DNA of 64,000 nucleotides. It comes from Dyella sp. AtDHG13. GTDB lineage: Bacteria > Pseudomonadota > Gammaproteobacteria > Xanthomonadales > Rhodanobacteraceae. The stretch spans positions 62,001-126,000 of the forward strand of contig NZ_QICJ01000001.1 of the NCBI RefSeq assembly GCF_003201105.1. Reading direction: 5' to 3'. Of the stretch, positions 1 to 9,377 are shown one piece after another; within the stretch, counting starts at the first letter, position 1, and each line of letters starts with the position of its first letter. A model generated the notes under the pieces. That model worked only from the letters and a program-made list of their open reading frames with translations. It made no database searches and was not told the DNA's origin. The translations under genes and the position numbers were made by a program.

Positions 1-36
1 AAGGGCGTGCGCTACGGGCGACGTACGTCACGACAA

Positions 37-3000
37 TCAGATATTTCCTACATTTTGGCGTCGCTCCGCACGCTGCTCCATCCAGTCGTACAGCACCGGC
101 AACAGCAGCAAGGTGAGCAGCGTGGAGGTGATCAGGCCGCCGACTACCACGGTGGCCAAGGGACGCTGGGTTTCCGCGCCCACGCCGCTGGAGAGCAGCA
201 TCGGCACCAACCCCAGGATGGCCACGCTCGCCGTCATCAGCACCGGGCGCAGGCGCAAGGTCGTGCCGCGCATCACCGCGTCGCGCACGCCCATGCCCTT
301 GGCGCGCTGCTCGTTGAGGAAGCTCACCAGCACGATGCCATTGAGCATCGCCACGCCAAACACCGCGATAAAGCCGATGGCCGATGGCACGGACAGGTAT
401 TGCCCGGTAACCGCCAGCGCCACGATGCCGCCGATGGTGGCAAACGGCACGTTGGCGAGAATCAGCGCGGCGTACTTCATCGAGTTGAACGCCGTATAGA
501 GCAGGATGAAGATGAAGAAGATCGTGGCCGGCACGATCAGCGACAGGCGCTTCAAGGCACGCTGCTGGTTCTCGAACGCCCCGCCCCACGCTGTGTAGTA
601 GCCCGGCGGCAGCTTCACCTGCTGCGCGATGGCCGCATTCGCCTCACGCACGAAGCCGTCGATGTCGCGGCCGCGTACATCCATCTGGATCACCGCATAG
701 CGCTGCAGCTGCTCGCGACGGATAAAGGAATAACCCTCCGCCTCCGTCACTTCGGCCACCTGCGCCAGCTGCACGATGGCGCCGCCCGGCGACTGGATGG
801 GAATGCGCTCGATCGCCTGCATGGAGCGCTTGTCCGCATCGTCCAGCCGTACGGCGATATCGAAACGCTTGACGCCATCGATCAGGGTGCTGATCGGTTC
901 GCCGCCGATGCCGTTGCGCACCACGGTAAGCACGTCGTCCGCGTTCAAACCGTAGCGCGCAAGCGCGTCGCGGTCGACGCGGATGCGTATCTGCGGCTTG
1001 CCCAGGTTGGCTTCCAGGGCCAGATCGGCCACGCCGGGCACGCCAGCCAATACGTCCTTGATGCGCGCGCTCAGCCGGTCCAGCTCGCCCAGGTCGTCGC
1101 CATAGAGCTTGAGCGCCAGGGTGGCGCGCACGCCGGATATCAGCTCTTCGATGCGCATCTGGATGGGCTGCGTGTAGCTCACCACGGCGGTCGGCAACGC
1201 ATCGGACAGCTCGCGCTGCATGTCCGCCTCGATGCTTTCCAGCGTCTGTCCCTTGCGCCATTGCTCGCGCGGCTTGAGCGGTGTGTAGACCTCCATGTAG
1301 TTCACGTCCGCCGTTTCGCCCTTCTCGGCACGGCCGATCATCGCCAGCGTGGTATCCACCTCGGGGAACGATGCCTTGATGCGCGCGGCGACCTGCCGCG
1401 AGATCTCGATGGACTCGTCCAGCGAGGCCGACGGAATGGAGGTGATGCGCCACATGATGGCGCCCTCCTTCAGGTTGGGCATGAATTCCTTGCCCAGCAA
1501 CGGGAACAGCACCAGGCTGCCGAGCAAGGCGCCGCCCGCCATGCCGAGCACCCAGCCGCGCCGCCGCAGCGACCACGTCAGCACCGCGCCGTAGCGCTGC
1601 TTCAGGAAGGCCACGAGGCGCGTGTCGCGCTCTTCCTTCGGCTTCAGCAGCAGCGCGGCGAGCACGGGGATCAGGGTCAGGGCAAGCAACAGGGAGCCGG
1701 CCATGGCGAAGCTGATGTTGAACGCCATCGGCTTGAACATCTTGCCTTCCAGCCCTTGCAGGCTGAACAGCGGCAGGAACACCACGATGATGATGACGAT
1801 GGCGAACGTGATGGGGCTGGCCACTTCGCGCGCCGCCGCCAGCACCGCCGCCGTGCGATCCACCGGCAGGCCGTGCGCCTTGCGCTCGGCCATGATGCGG
1901 AACGCGTTCTCCACCATCACCACCGCGCCATCCACCATCATGCCGATGCCAATGGCAAGGCCCGCCAGCGACATCAGGTTGGCCGACAGCCCCGCCTGCT
2001 CCATGCAGATGAAAGCGATCAGCATGGCCAGCGGCAGCGCCACGACCACCACCAGCGCGCTGCGGAATTCGCCAAGGAACAGGAACAGCACCAGGGCCAC
2101 GAGGATCGAGCCCTCCACCAGCGCCCGCACGGCGGTGCCCACGGCCTTGTTCACCAGCTCGGTGCGCTCGTAGACCGGCTTGACCACCACGCCTTCGGGC
2201 AGGGCCTGCTGCACGGTATCCAGCTTGGCTTTCACCGCATCGACCACGCTTTTCGCGTTCTCGCCGATGCGCGCCAGCGCCTGCCCCATCACCACTTCCT
2301 TGCCATCGCGGGTGACCGCGCCGGTACGCGGCGCGCCGGCCTCTTCCACGGTGGCCACGTCGCGCACGTAGACGGGCGTGCCGTCCTCGGTCTTCAGCAC
2401 GATCTGGCCGATGTCGCGCGCGTCCCGTACCAGGCCGAGTCCGCGCACAAGGTATTGCTCGCGTCCCACGTCGACGAAGTTGCCACCGACCTGGGCGTTG
2501 TTGGCCTGCAAGGCCTCGATGACGTTGCGGAAGCCGAGGCCGTGCGCGATGAGCTTCATCGGATCGATACGCACCTGGTACTGCTTCTCCTGCCCGCCCC
2601 AGGAGGTAACGTCATCCACGCCGGGCGCGGTGCGCAGCATCAGGCGGATGGTCAAGTCCTGCAGGGTGCGCAGGCTGCGGTCGTCGGGCGCGCTTTTTAG
2701 CGCATCGTCCGCGCGCTCCACGGTGTACCAGAGCACCTGCCCCAGGCCCGAGGTGTTCGGCCCCATCTCCGGTTTGCCATAACCGGCAGGCAGGCGATCG
2801 CCCACCTGCTGCAGGCGTTCGTTCACCAGCTGGCGGGCGAAGTAGATGTCCATGTCGTCGCTGAAATACACGGAGACATAGGACAGCCCGAACAGGCTCA
2901 CCGACCGCACTTCCTCCACTTTCGGCAAGCCGGCCAGGGCCGACTCCACGGGCGTGGTGAGCAACTGTTCCACGTCCTCCGCGGCCAGGCCCGCGGCTTC

Positions 3001-3156
3001 CGTATAGACATTGACCTGCACCGGCGTCACATCCGGAAACGCGTCGATGGGCAGCTTGCGCACGGCCTGATAGCCAAGCACGCCGACGACGAGGAACGCG
3101 ATGATCACCAGCAGCTTGTAACGCAGCGAGAGTTCGACCAGACGGGCCAGCATCAT
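37..3156 (-). CDS. czcA: Heavy-metal efflux RND permease, CzcA family
   Basis: Inner-membrane proton-driven pump of a tripartite metal exporter. The 1039 aa match the usual CzcA/CusA length. Residues 15-30 form the first membrane helix, followed by a large periplasmic porter domain, helices at about 340-500, a second porter domain and C-terminal helices. The helix-4 signature reads GIGMMVDGAVVMVEN, with D409 and E416 aligning with D408 and E415 of the Cupriavidus CzcA; the first Asp (D402) is replaced by G403. The Met ligands known from CusA are not kept: RIEELISGVR and RYGLNADDV carry non-Met residues at two of the positions. This argues against Cu/Ag and for a Zn/Co/Cd/Ni-type substrate, but the exact metal is open. 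It is the last gene of the operon and overlaps czcB by 4 nt. Confidence 0.93.
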   Translation of the reverse strand: MMLARLVELSLRYKLLVIIAFLVVGVLGYQAVRKLPIDAFPDVTPVQVNVYTEAAGLAAEDVEQLLTTPVESALAGLPKVEEVRSVSLFGLSYVSVYFSDDMDIYFARQLVNERLQQVGDRLPAGYGKPEMGPNTSGLGQVLWYTVERADDALKSAPDDRSLRTLQDLTIRLMLRTAPGVDDVTSWGGQEKQYQVRIDPMKLIAHGLGFRNVIEALQANNAQVGGNFVDVGREQYLVRGLGLVRDARDIGQIVLKTEDGTPVYVRDVATVEEAGAPRTGAVTRDGKEVVMGQALARIGENAKSVVDAVKAKLDTVQQALPEGVVVKPVYERTELVNKAVGTAVRALVEGSILVALVLFLFLGEFRSALVVVVALPLAMLIAFICMEQAGLSANLMSLAGLAIGIGMMVDGAVVMVENAFRIMAERKAHGLPVDRTAAVLAAAREVASPITFAIVIIIVVFLPLFSLQGLEGKMFKPMAFNISFAMAGSLLLALTLIPVLAALLLKPKEERDTRLVAFLKQRYGAVLTWSLRRRGWVLGMAGGALLGSLVLFPLLGKEFMPNLKEGAIMWRITSIPSASLDESIEISRQVAARIKASFPEVDTTLAMIGRAEKGETADVNYMEVYTPLKPREQWRKGQTLESIEADMQRELSDALPTAVVSYTQPIQMRIEELISGVRATLALKLYGDDLGELDRLSARIKDVLAGVPGVADLALEANLGKPQIRIRVDRDALARYGLNADDVLTVVRNGIGGEPISTLIDGVKRFDIAVRLDDADKRSMQAIERIPIQSPGGAIVQLAQVAEVTEAEGYSFIRREQLQRYAVIQMDVRGRDIDGFVREANAAIAQQVKLPPGYYTAWGGAFENQQRALKRLSLIVPATIFFIFILLYTAFNSMKYAALILANVPFATIGGIVALAVTGQYLSVPSAIGFIAVFGVAMLNGIVLVSFLNEQRAKGMGVRDAVMRGTTLRLRPVLMTASVAILGLVPMLLSSGVGAETQRPLATVVVGGLITSTLLTLLLLPVLYDWMEQRAERRQNVGNI

Positions 3157-4235
3157 TCTTCTCCCAGCTGCGAGCGCAGCAGTCGCGCCTTGAGCGCAAA
3201 GGCGCCCTTGCTGACGTAGGACACGCCAGGCTTCAGGCCTTCACGCAGCTCCACCCAGCCGTCGCGGGTTTCGCCCACCTGCACGGCCACGGGCTCGAAG
3301 GCGCCCTTGCCGCTGGCGACGAACACGGTGGACTGGTTCTGCAGCAGCACCACCGATTCCACTGGAACCGCGAGCACGGAGCGACCACCCACGGCAATGC
3401 GCGCATCGACCAGTTCGCCCGGGTGCAGCAGGTCGCGGCTGTTGTCCACCGCGATGCGCACGGGCACGGTGCGGGTCTTTTCGTCGGTCTGGTGCGAGCG
3501 CTGCACGACCTTGCCGGGCAGGCTCTGCCCGTGGATGAGAACGCGCGCCGCATCGCCTTGCGCCACGCGCTCGGCGTCGGCGGGCGACATGCGCGCCTCC
3601 ACCCACACCGAATCCTCCTTGACCAGCGTGAACAGCATGCGTCCCGCATCGACGCGCTCGCCCACCAGGAACTGGTCGGTGGTGATGCGTCCATCGGTGG
3701 GGGCAAGCAACTCGTAGCTTCCATCCGCCCTGGCCGATCCGGCGTGCAGCACGCCCTGGATCTGCCCGTCGGACAAGCCATAGGCACGCAAGCGCGCACG
3801 CGCCTGGTCGCGCTGCACCTGCACTTCGGTGTAGCGGCGCCCGGACACCGCCCGCGGCCCCAGCGAGGACACGCGCCGCCACTCCTGCTCGGCGACGATC
3901 AGCGCACCCTGCGTTTCCGCCACCTGCACGCTGGACAGCACCACCAGCGGCTGGTCGGCCTTCACCACATCGCCCAGCCTGACCTTGCGCGACAACACCA
4001 TCGATTCGATGCGCGGCGACACCAGCACGGTGGAGTACGCGTCGACCTTGACCTCGCCAGGCGACTTGATCTCGTCGGCCAGCTCACGCGGAGCGAGCTT
4101 CGCCAGCACGATGCCGGCATCCTGCATGGCCCGCGCATCGAGCACCAGGGGATTGGCCGCCTGCTCTGCCGAAGCGTTCGTGGCGGCGATCGCCAGCGCC
4201 AATGCGCAGGCTGCATAAAGGGATAAGCGATTCAT
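3153..4235 (-). CDS. czcB: RND efflux periplasmic adaptor (membrane fusion protein), CzcB type
   Basis: Periplasmic adaptor linking the RND pump to the outer-membrane channel; 360 aa. It has an N-terminal signal sequence ending near ALAIAATNASA (about residue 23), a barrel-sandwich (biotinyl-lipoyl-like) hairpin, an alpha-helical hairpin around residues 110-170, and beta-barrel and membrane-proximal domains. I see no His-rich metal-binding N-terminus such as some CzcB proteins carry. It overlaps czcC upstream and czcA downstream by 4 nt each, so the three genes are translationally coupled. Confidence 0.9.
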   Translation of the reverse strand: MNRLSLYAACALALAIAATNASAEQAANPLVLDARAMQDAGIVLAKLAPRELADEIKSPGEVKVDAYSTVLVSPRIESMVLSRKVRLGDVVKADQPLVVLSSVQVAETQGALIVAEQEWRRVSSLGPRAVSGRRYTEVQVQRDQARARLRAYGLSDGQIQGVLHAGSARADGSYELLAPTDGRITTDQFLVGERVDAGRMLFTLVKEDSVWVEARMSPADAERVAQGDAARVLIHGQSLPGKVVQRSHQTDEKTRTVPVRIAVDNSRDLLHPGELVDARIAVGGRSVLAVPVESVVLLQNQSTVFVASGKGAFEPVAVQVGETRDGWVELREGLKPGVSYVSKGAFALKARLLRSQLGEE

Positions 4236-5500
4236 CGGGAAGCATCCTGTGTGCGGCCGTCCAGCCAGTCCGTCAGGCGGCCGGCGGCGGCGAGGTAGTC
4301 GAACCAGGCCTGCCAGGCCTGGCTTTCAAGAGCGAGCGCGGATAGCGCGGTGTCCAGGCTCTGCTTGAGCTGGACGAGGTAGTCGGAAGTACTGATTTCC
4401 CCGGCCTGCCACAGCTTTTCCAGCAGGGCGGCGCGTTCGTCGAAGGCGGCTGCGCGCCCTTCGCTGAAGGCGAGGCCCGCCGTGCGCAGGGCGTCGTAGC
4501 GCGCCTGCGCCTCGCGCAGCGTTGCGCCGCTGGCCAGCTGCCGCGCACGCACGGCCGCCGCCGCGGCGCCGGCGTCGGCCAGCGCGGCATCGACTTCGGC
4601 GCGCCCGCTGTTGAGCACGGGCAAGGGAATGCTCACGCTCAGGCCGATCACCTGATCGGTCGCCACGCCGGTGCGCACGCGGCCGCCGGTAAGGCTCACC
4701 GTGGGATCGGGAATGCGCGCGCGCCGCGCCACGTCGATGCCAGCCTGCGCCGTCGCTTCGTCGGCACGCGCCTTGATCAACTCGGGGCGGTCGTCCATCG
4801 ACAGAGGCACCACCGTGTTCGATCCCGGCGGCAACCCCGCCGGCAACGGCGGCGACGCCTTCACCGCGTCGCCCACGATGGCGTCGAGAGAGGCCCGCGC
4901 CGCCGCTTCGCTGCCGGCCAGCGACGCCTGCTGGATCTGGGCTTCGCCCAGGGCCAGTGCGGCCAGGTCGCGCTCCGGGCTGCTGATGTCGCCCACCTTC
5001 AGGCGCTCGGCCGCCAGCGCATCGAAGCGGCGCATCAGTTCGACGCGATGCTCGCCCAGCTCGCGCTGGCGCGACGCCAGCGCGGCACCGGACCAGGCCT
5101 TCAGCCAGCGCGACGCGACCTCCCTGCGCAGCAGTTCATAGGACGCCTCGCGACTGCGCCACGCCGCTTCGGCCTGCGAAGTGCGAGCGCGTCGCTTGCC
5201 CGAGAGATCGAGCGGCAGCGAAAGACCGGCCGTGCGCCGATCGACGTCGGCGTTCTCGGCATCGAGCGACAACGCGGGGTTGTAGACCGGCTGGGAGGCG
5301 GCGCGCACCCGCGCCTGGGCCGCCTCCACCTCGGCGCGCGCGGCCTGAACGTCGGGGCTGGCGCCCCATACGGCGCGCACGGCGCCCTGCAAGGGGGAAA
5401 CGGCGAGTGGCGCCGGAGTCTCGGCCACCGGCGAAGCCGCGGCGGTCGCAATGAAAAACAGGCAGGCAGCTCCCGCAAGGGCTGCACGTAGGACAGACAT
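4232..5500 (-). CDS. czcC: TolC-family outer-membrane channel of the metal efflux system
   Basis: Outer-membrane factor of the CzcCBA pump. I place the start at 5500 (MSVLRAALAG) rather than the in-frame upstream codon, because AGGAG sits at the right distance before it; this gives 422 aa with a signal peptide ending around FFIATAAAS. The body is two repeats rich in Ala, Glu and Arg with long alpha-helices, typical of outer-membrane efflux proteins. First structural pump gene of the operon, 65 nt downstream of the small Cys/His-rich gene. Confidence 0.88.
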   Translation of the reverse strand: MSVLRAALAGAACLFFIATAAASPVAETPAPLAVSPLQGAVRAVWGASPDVQAARAEVEAAQARVRAASQPVYNPALSLDAENADVDRRTAGLSLPLDLSGKRRARTSQAEAAWRSREASYELLRREVASRWLKAWSGAALASRQRELGEHRVELMRRFDALAAERLKVGDISSPERDLAALALGEAQIQQASLAGSEAAARASLDAIVGDAVKASPPLPAGLPPGSNTVVPLSMDDRPELIKARADEATAQAGIDVARRARIPDPTVSLTGGRVRTGVATDQVIGLSVSIPLPVLNSGRAEVDAALADAGAAAAAVRARQLASGATLREAQARYDALRTAGLAFSEGRAAAFDERAALLEKLWQAGEISTSDYLVQLKQSLDTALSALALESQAWQAWFDYLAAAGRLTDWLDGRTQDASR

Positions 5501-5565
5501 GGAAGCATCTCCTGAAAACGGACACGGCGAATGCACCCGCAAGGGCGCACGTCAGGCGGTCGTTT

Positions 5566-5967
5566 TCAGGCGATGGGTGGGCGCAGCAGGGAGCGCGTGG
5601 CTTCGGGCAGGCGGCCCGCGTCGATGGATGGCACGGCAAAGACCGCCTCGGGCATGCCGACGGCCAGCGCGACGGAAACCGGCAGCGTGGCCGCATGCGC
5701 GCAGGCGCAATGGCATGACGCGCCCTCGCCCAGCAGGCAATCGCCGTCGCCCTGCGGGGCGGGAGTGGCATCCACCGTCATGGCGATGGAGGTATGCGCC
5801 TGCGCCTGGAACGTGTCGCGCTCCCCGCCATCGGCAAGGCACACCGAGCCGCTGACCAGCTTGATCAACAGCACGACCACCACCAACACCCACAGGCCGC
5901 GATGGCGGCGCAGGCGATGGAGCAGTGGCAAGGAACGGGGCGACATGGGCTGGATGCTAGAAAACAA
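5566..5967 (-). CDS. Small Cys/His-rich membrane-anchored protein, CopL-like
   Basis: 133 aa from a TTG at 5967, or 126 aa from the ATG at 5946; neither has a strong ribosome site. One hydrophobic N-terminal segment (LWVLVVVVLLIKLVSG) is followed by an exported part with a dense motif SCHCACAH and a C-terminal end LLRPPIA. The motif and the RPPI ending resemble the CopL family of metal-binding regulatory proteins that precede metal-resistance operons in xanthomonads. By position it is the first gene of the czcCBA operon and could sense or buffer metal in the periplasm. Family membership is a recognition by motif, not a search. Confidence 0.6.
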   Translation of the reverse strand: MFSSIQPMSPRSLPLLHRLRRHRGLWVLVVVVLLIKLVSGSVCLADGGERDTFQAQAHTSIAMTVDATPAPQGDGDCLLGEGASCHCACAHAATLPVSVALAVGMPEAVFAVPSIDAGRLPEATRSLLRPPIA

Positions 5968-6114
5968 GTCGCGTGTTAGACAATTTCATTCGCGGCGTGG
6001 CGCACCTGTGACACGCCCGGCACGCAGGCCGTGACGTCCTGACACAAGGTTTCCGCACTATGGCGATCGCCGCCATGGCTATCATGTCGAGGCGTAGTCG
6101 GGTGGAGTCCGCAA

Positions 6115-9100
6115 GTGGCGCAAAGGCCGGGGCGAGCAACCAAGCAGGGGGTCCGGGGAGGCGCGGCGGCATGGAATGCGGCCCGGCTGGTCGTGTTGTT
6201 CTGGCTGGCGATGGTGCCGGCGCTGTGCCTTGGCGCCGCGAGGGACCCCTGGGCCCCCTTCGATGCGCCCTGGTTCGACCGCATCGGCGTCAACGACGGC
6301 CTGCCGCATTCCATCACCACCACGCTCGCGCAGGACAGCCGCGGGCTGATATGGATCGGCACGCTGTCGGGCCTGGTGCGCTACGACGGCTACCGCATGC
6401 AGGTGTTCAGCGCCACCGGCGGCAAGAGCGACATTCCCGATGCCTACGTGCGTTGCCTGCTCACGCTGCCGGATGGCGGCCTGCTGGTAGGCACCAACTC
6501 CGGCGGCCTGAGTCGCTTCAATCCGCTGGACAACACGTTCCGCAGTTACCTGGTGGGCCGCGGCGGCACCAGCGACCGGAAGATCTACGCCATGACGCCG
6601 GACGGCAGCCGCGGCGTGTGGATCGCCACGGAACGCGGCATCGACTACCTGGACCTGGGTAGCAACCGCATCACGCCCGTGCCGCTGGCCGAAGGCATGT
6701 CGCCACGCAGTTTCGGCATCCTGCAGGATCGCGCCGGCAACCTGTGGGTGGGCAACGTCGCCGGCCTGTTCGTGCGCCGCAGCGGCGAAAGCCGCTTCAC
6801 CCGCGTGGAACACCCGGCGAACGACGCCAACGTCGATGCCGTGCTCAGCGATGGCATCTGGGCCCTGCGGGAAGATCGCGAGGGACGCCTGTGGGCCGGC
6901 AGCACGCAATCCGGCGCGGCCTACCGCGACGCCTCCGGGCGCTGGCACGCGGTTCCGGGCTTCAGCGGCTATCCGCGCGACCACTCGCGCCGCGCCACGG
7001 TGCGCGCCTTCAGCGAGATGAGCGGCGACACCCTGTGGATCGCCACCGACGGCGATGGCGTGCTCGCCTATGACGTGAACGCCGGCAGCTTGCACGCCAT
7101 CGTCCATGACACAGCCCAGCCCTCCTCGCTGCCCGGCGACTCGGTGCGCGACCTGCTGCAGGACAGCTCCGGCAACCTGTGGGTCGCCACCGACCTTGGC
7201 GTGGCGCGCTACAACCCCGATGCCCGCAAGGCCTTCGCCCTGCAGCCTTCGACCAGCGACAGCCGGTCGCTGGCCAACACCAATGTGCGCGGCATCTTCG
7301 TCGACAGCCGCCAGCGCATCTGGCTGGCCATGAGCGCGGGCCGCATCGACGTGATCGACCTGGCGGACGGCGCCATCCGCCACCTCGAACTCAACGGTGT
7401 GCAGGCGCGCCGCGACGTGCAGGCCTTTGCCGAAATGCCCGATGGCACCCTGTGGGTCGGCACGCAGGGCCTGGCGACGATCAACCCCGACACGCTGGCC
7501 ATCCACGGTTCGGCCATTCCAGAAATGGACGACAAACCGGTGCTGCACCTGCTGGCCGACGATGGCCAGCTGCTGATCGGCACCTACGATGGCGTGTACC
7601 GGTACGACACGCGCACGCATGCCCTGGCGCATTTCACGCACGACGCCAATGACCCTGGCAGCCTGTCCAGCGATACGGTGAGGCGCATCGCCCGTATCGG
7701 CAACGACATCTGGTACGTGACCGGGCGCGGCATCAGCATCGCCGGCAGCGCACTGCAGAACCACGGCTTCGAAAACCTGTTCCATCGCCCCGGCGACAAC
7801 ACTAGCCTGCCCAACAACCTGGCCAGCTCCATCGCCATGGACCCGCAGGGCAACCTGCTGGTCGGCACCTATGGCGGCCTGGCGATATTGCAGCCGCGCA
7901 GCGCGGGCGAGCCTTACCGGTTCAACACCATCGGCATCGCCAATGGTTTGCCCAGCGATAACGTCAACGCCGTGCAGCCGGACGACCTCGGCAACCCGTG
8001 GGTGAGCCTGCCCAACGGCCTGGCGATGATCGACGCCAACACGCATGCCGTGCACACGCTGGGCCTGCGCGACGGCCTGCGCATTTCCAGCTACGTCTAC
8101 GCGGCCGCTGCACGCGCGCCGGGTGGCGAACTGCTGTTCGGCGGACTCGGCGGCCTGACCGTCGTGCGTCCATCTTGGCAGCCGCGCGACGAAGCCGACG
8201 CGCCGCTGGCCATCACTTATGCGGCGGTCAATGGCGCGCCGCTGGCCTTCGGGAAACTCCCCCGCAGCGGTGAGTCTCTGGCGATCCGTTCGCGCAACCG
8301 CAGCCTGCGCGTGGATTTCGCCCTCCTCGACTACGAAGCGCCGGCGGAAACCAGCTACAGCTACCGCATGGAAGGTTTCGACGAGGAATGGATCGAAGTG
8401 CCGCGCGGCGGCTTGCCGACGGCGATCTACACCAACCTGCCCCACGGCGACTACAAGCTTCGCCTGCGTGCGCAGACGCACGGCATGCAGCCGCGCGTGA
8501 TCGAGTCCGGCGTGGACGTCAGCGTCGAGCCGCGCTGGTACGAAACCATCCAGGCGCTGGTGGCCGCGGGCATCCTTGCGCTGGTCGCCATCGTCGGCGT
8601 CATCCAGCTGCGCACGCTGTATCTGCGCCGCCAGGCGCGGCAACTGCAGCAGCAGATCGACCTGCGCACGCAGGACCTGCTGGTCGCCAACAAGCGCCTG
8701 GACGAGCTGGCCAATACGGACGCCCTCACCGGCGCCTGCAACCGGCGGCGGCTGCTGGAACTGGCGGAAGAAGTGCGCGCGCTGAGCGCCGATGGCCAGG
8801 CCTGCATCGCCCTGCTCGATCTGGACCGCTTCAAGCGCATCAACGACACCTATGGCCACCTGGCTGGCGACGCAGTGATCCGCCATGCCTGCCGAATCAT
8901 GCAGGAGCAGAGCCGCGACACGGACATCATCGGCCGCTATGGCGGCGAAGAACTACTCGCCTGCCTGCCGGCCAGCACGCTGGAACAAGGTATGGCGGTC
9001 GCCGAGCGCATCCGTGCCGCGCTGGCAGAACATCCACTGGAACACGACGGCCACGCCATCGTGGTCACCGTCAGCATTGGCGTGGCGGCCTACCGCGCGG

Positions 9101-9192
9101 GAGAAACCCTGTCGCAATGGCTGACCCGCGCCGACGGAGCGCTGTACGAAGCCAAGCACGGCGGCCGCAATCGCTGCGTGGCCGCGCACTGA
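6115..9192 (+). CDS. Sensory diguanylate cyclase with N-terminal beta-propeller
   Basis: 1025 aa, GTG start with GGAG about 9 nt upstream. Order: signal sequence (about 22-42); a periplasmic two-component-regulator propeller with many repeats of the form D-x-x-G-x-L-W-(I/V)-G-T (about 50-700); a Y_Y_Y domain (about 720-805); one membrane helix (about 812-832); a short coiled coil; and a GGDEF domain (about 860-1022). The active-site signature is GGEEL, with Leu in place of the usual Phe. An inhibitory RxxD site (RDTD) lies five residues before it. It should make cyclic di-GMP in response to a periplasmic ligand, probably a sugar polymer or peptide by analogy with other propeller sensors. Its TGA stop is also the left flank of a mobile-like repeat. 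Confidence 0.9.
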   Translation: MAQRPGRATKQGVRGGAAAWNAARLVVLFWLAMVPALCLGAARDPWAPFDAPWFDRIGVNDGLPHSITTTLAQDSRGLIWIGTLSGLVRYDGYRMQVFSATGGKSDIPDAYVRCLLTLPDGGLLVGTNSGGLSRFNPLDNTFRSYLVGRGGTSDRKIYAMTPDGSRGVWIATERGIDYLDLGSNRITPVPLAEGMSPRSFGILQDRAGNLWVGNVAGLFVRRSGESRFTRVEHPANDANVDAVLSDGIWALREDREGRLWAGSTQSGAAYRDASGRWHAVPGFSGYPRDHSRRATVRAFSEMSGDTLWIATDGDGVLAYDVNAGSLHAIVHDTAQPSSLPGDSVRDLLQDSSGNLWVATDLGVARYNPDARKAFALQPSTSDSRSLANTNVRGIFVDSRQRIWLAMSAGRIDVIDLADGAIRHLELNGVQARRDVQAFAEMPDGTLWVGTQGLATINPDTLAIHGSAIPEMDDKPVLHLLADDGQLLIGTYDGVYRYDTRTHALAHFTHDANDPGSLSSDTVRRIARIGNDIWYVTGRGISIAGSALQNHGFENLFHRPGDNTSLPNNLASSIAMDPQGNLLVGTYGGLAILQPRSAGEPYRFNTIGIANGLPSDNVNAVQPDDLGNPWVSLPNGLAMIDANTHAVHTLGLRDGLRISSYVYAAAARAPGGELLFGGLGGLTVVRPSWQPRDEADAPLAITYAAVNGAPLAFGKLPRSGESLAIRSRNRSLRVDFALLDYEAPAETSYSYRMEGFDEEWIEVPRGGLPTAIYTNLPHGDYKLRLRAQTHGMQPRVIESGVDVSVEPRWYETIQALVAAGILALVAIVGVIQLRTLYLRRQARQLQQQIDLRTQDLLVANKRLDELANTDALTGACNRRRLLELAEEVRALSADGQACIALLDLDRFKRINDTYGHLAGDAVIRHACRIMQEQSRDTDIIGRYGGEELLACLPASTLEQGMAVAERIRAALAEHPLEHDGHAIVVTVSIGVAAYRAGETLSQWLTRADGALYEAKHGGRNRCVAAH

Positions 9193-9364
9193 GAGCCCGC
9201 TCGAAATCTCGCATGAGCGCACATTTCTCCTCACCGTCATCCCCGCGAAAGCGGGGATCCAGTGACTTTTACTCGCCGCGAGAAGGCTTAAAGACACTGC
9301 TCCCCGCTTTCGCGGGGATGACGGTGAGGGAGCAGGTACTGCTCAGAAGATTTCGAGCAGGCTC
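9193..9364. mobile_element. MITE-like element R1 with 3-bp TGA duplication
   Basis: 172 bp non-coding element filling the gap after the diguanylate cyclase gene. The ends are imperfect inverted repeats: GAGCCCGCTCGAAATCT on the left, and the complement of the right end reads GAGCCTGCTCGAAATCT. Inside is a perfect 29-bp inverted repeat (9229-9257 with 9301-9329) built from CGTCATCCCCGCGAAAGCGG-type palindromes. The triplet TGA flanks both sides (9190-9192 and 9365-9367); the left one is the gene's stop codon. TNA triplets are the duplication known for some IS5-family (IS1031-type) elements. No transposase is inside. Confidence 0.7.
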
Positions 9365-9377
9365 TGAGGTACCGCAT

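Noticed and set aside
7-2700. 897-codon open frame opposite the czcA gene
   Set aside because: Shadow of the czcA reading frame in GC-rich DNA; His/Gln/Arg-rich translation with no domain. The minus-strand RND protein is unmistakable.
5968-6114. MerR-type promoter between the CopL-like gene and the diguanylate cyclase gene
   Set aside because: No dyad with 19-20 bp spacing and no convincing -35/-10 pair; a TTGTCT ... CTAGCA candidate overlaps the start codon.
6082-8886. 934-codon frame opposite the diguanylate cyclase
   Set aside because: Antisense shadow; low-complexity Ala/Val/Arg/Gln composition and no recognisable motif, while the plus strand has clear propeller and GGDEF domains.
9229-9329. 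CRISPR array from the repeated GCGGGGATG units
   Set aside because: Only two inverted copies, not direct repeats with uniform spacers, and no cas genes.
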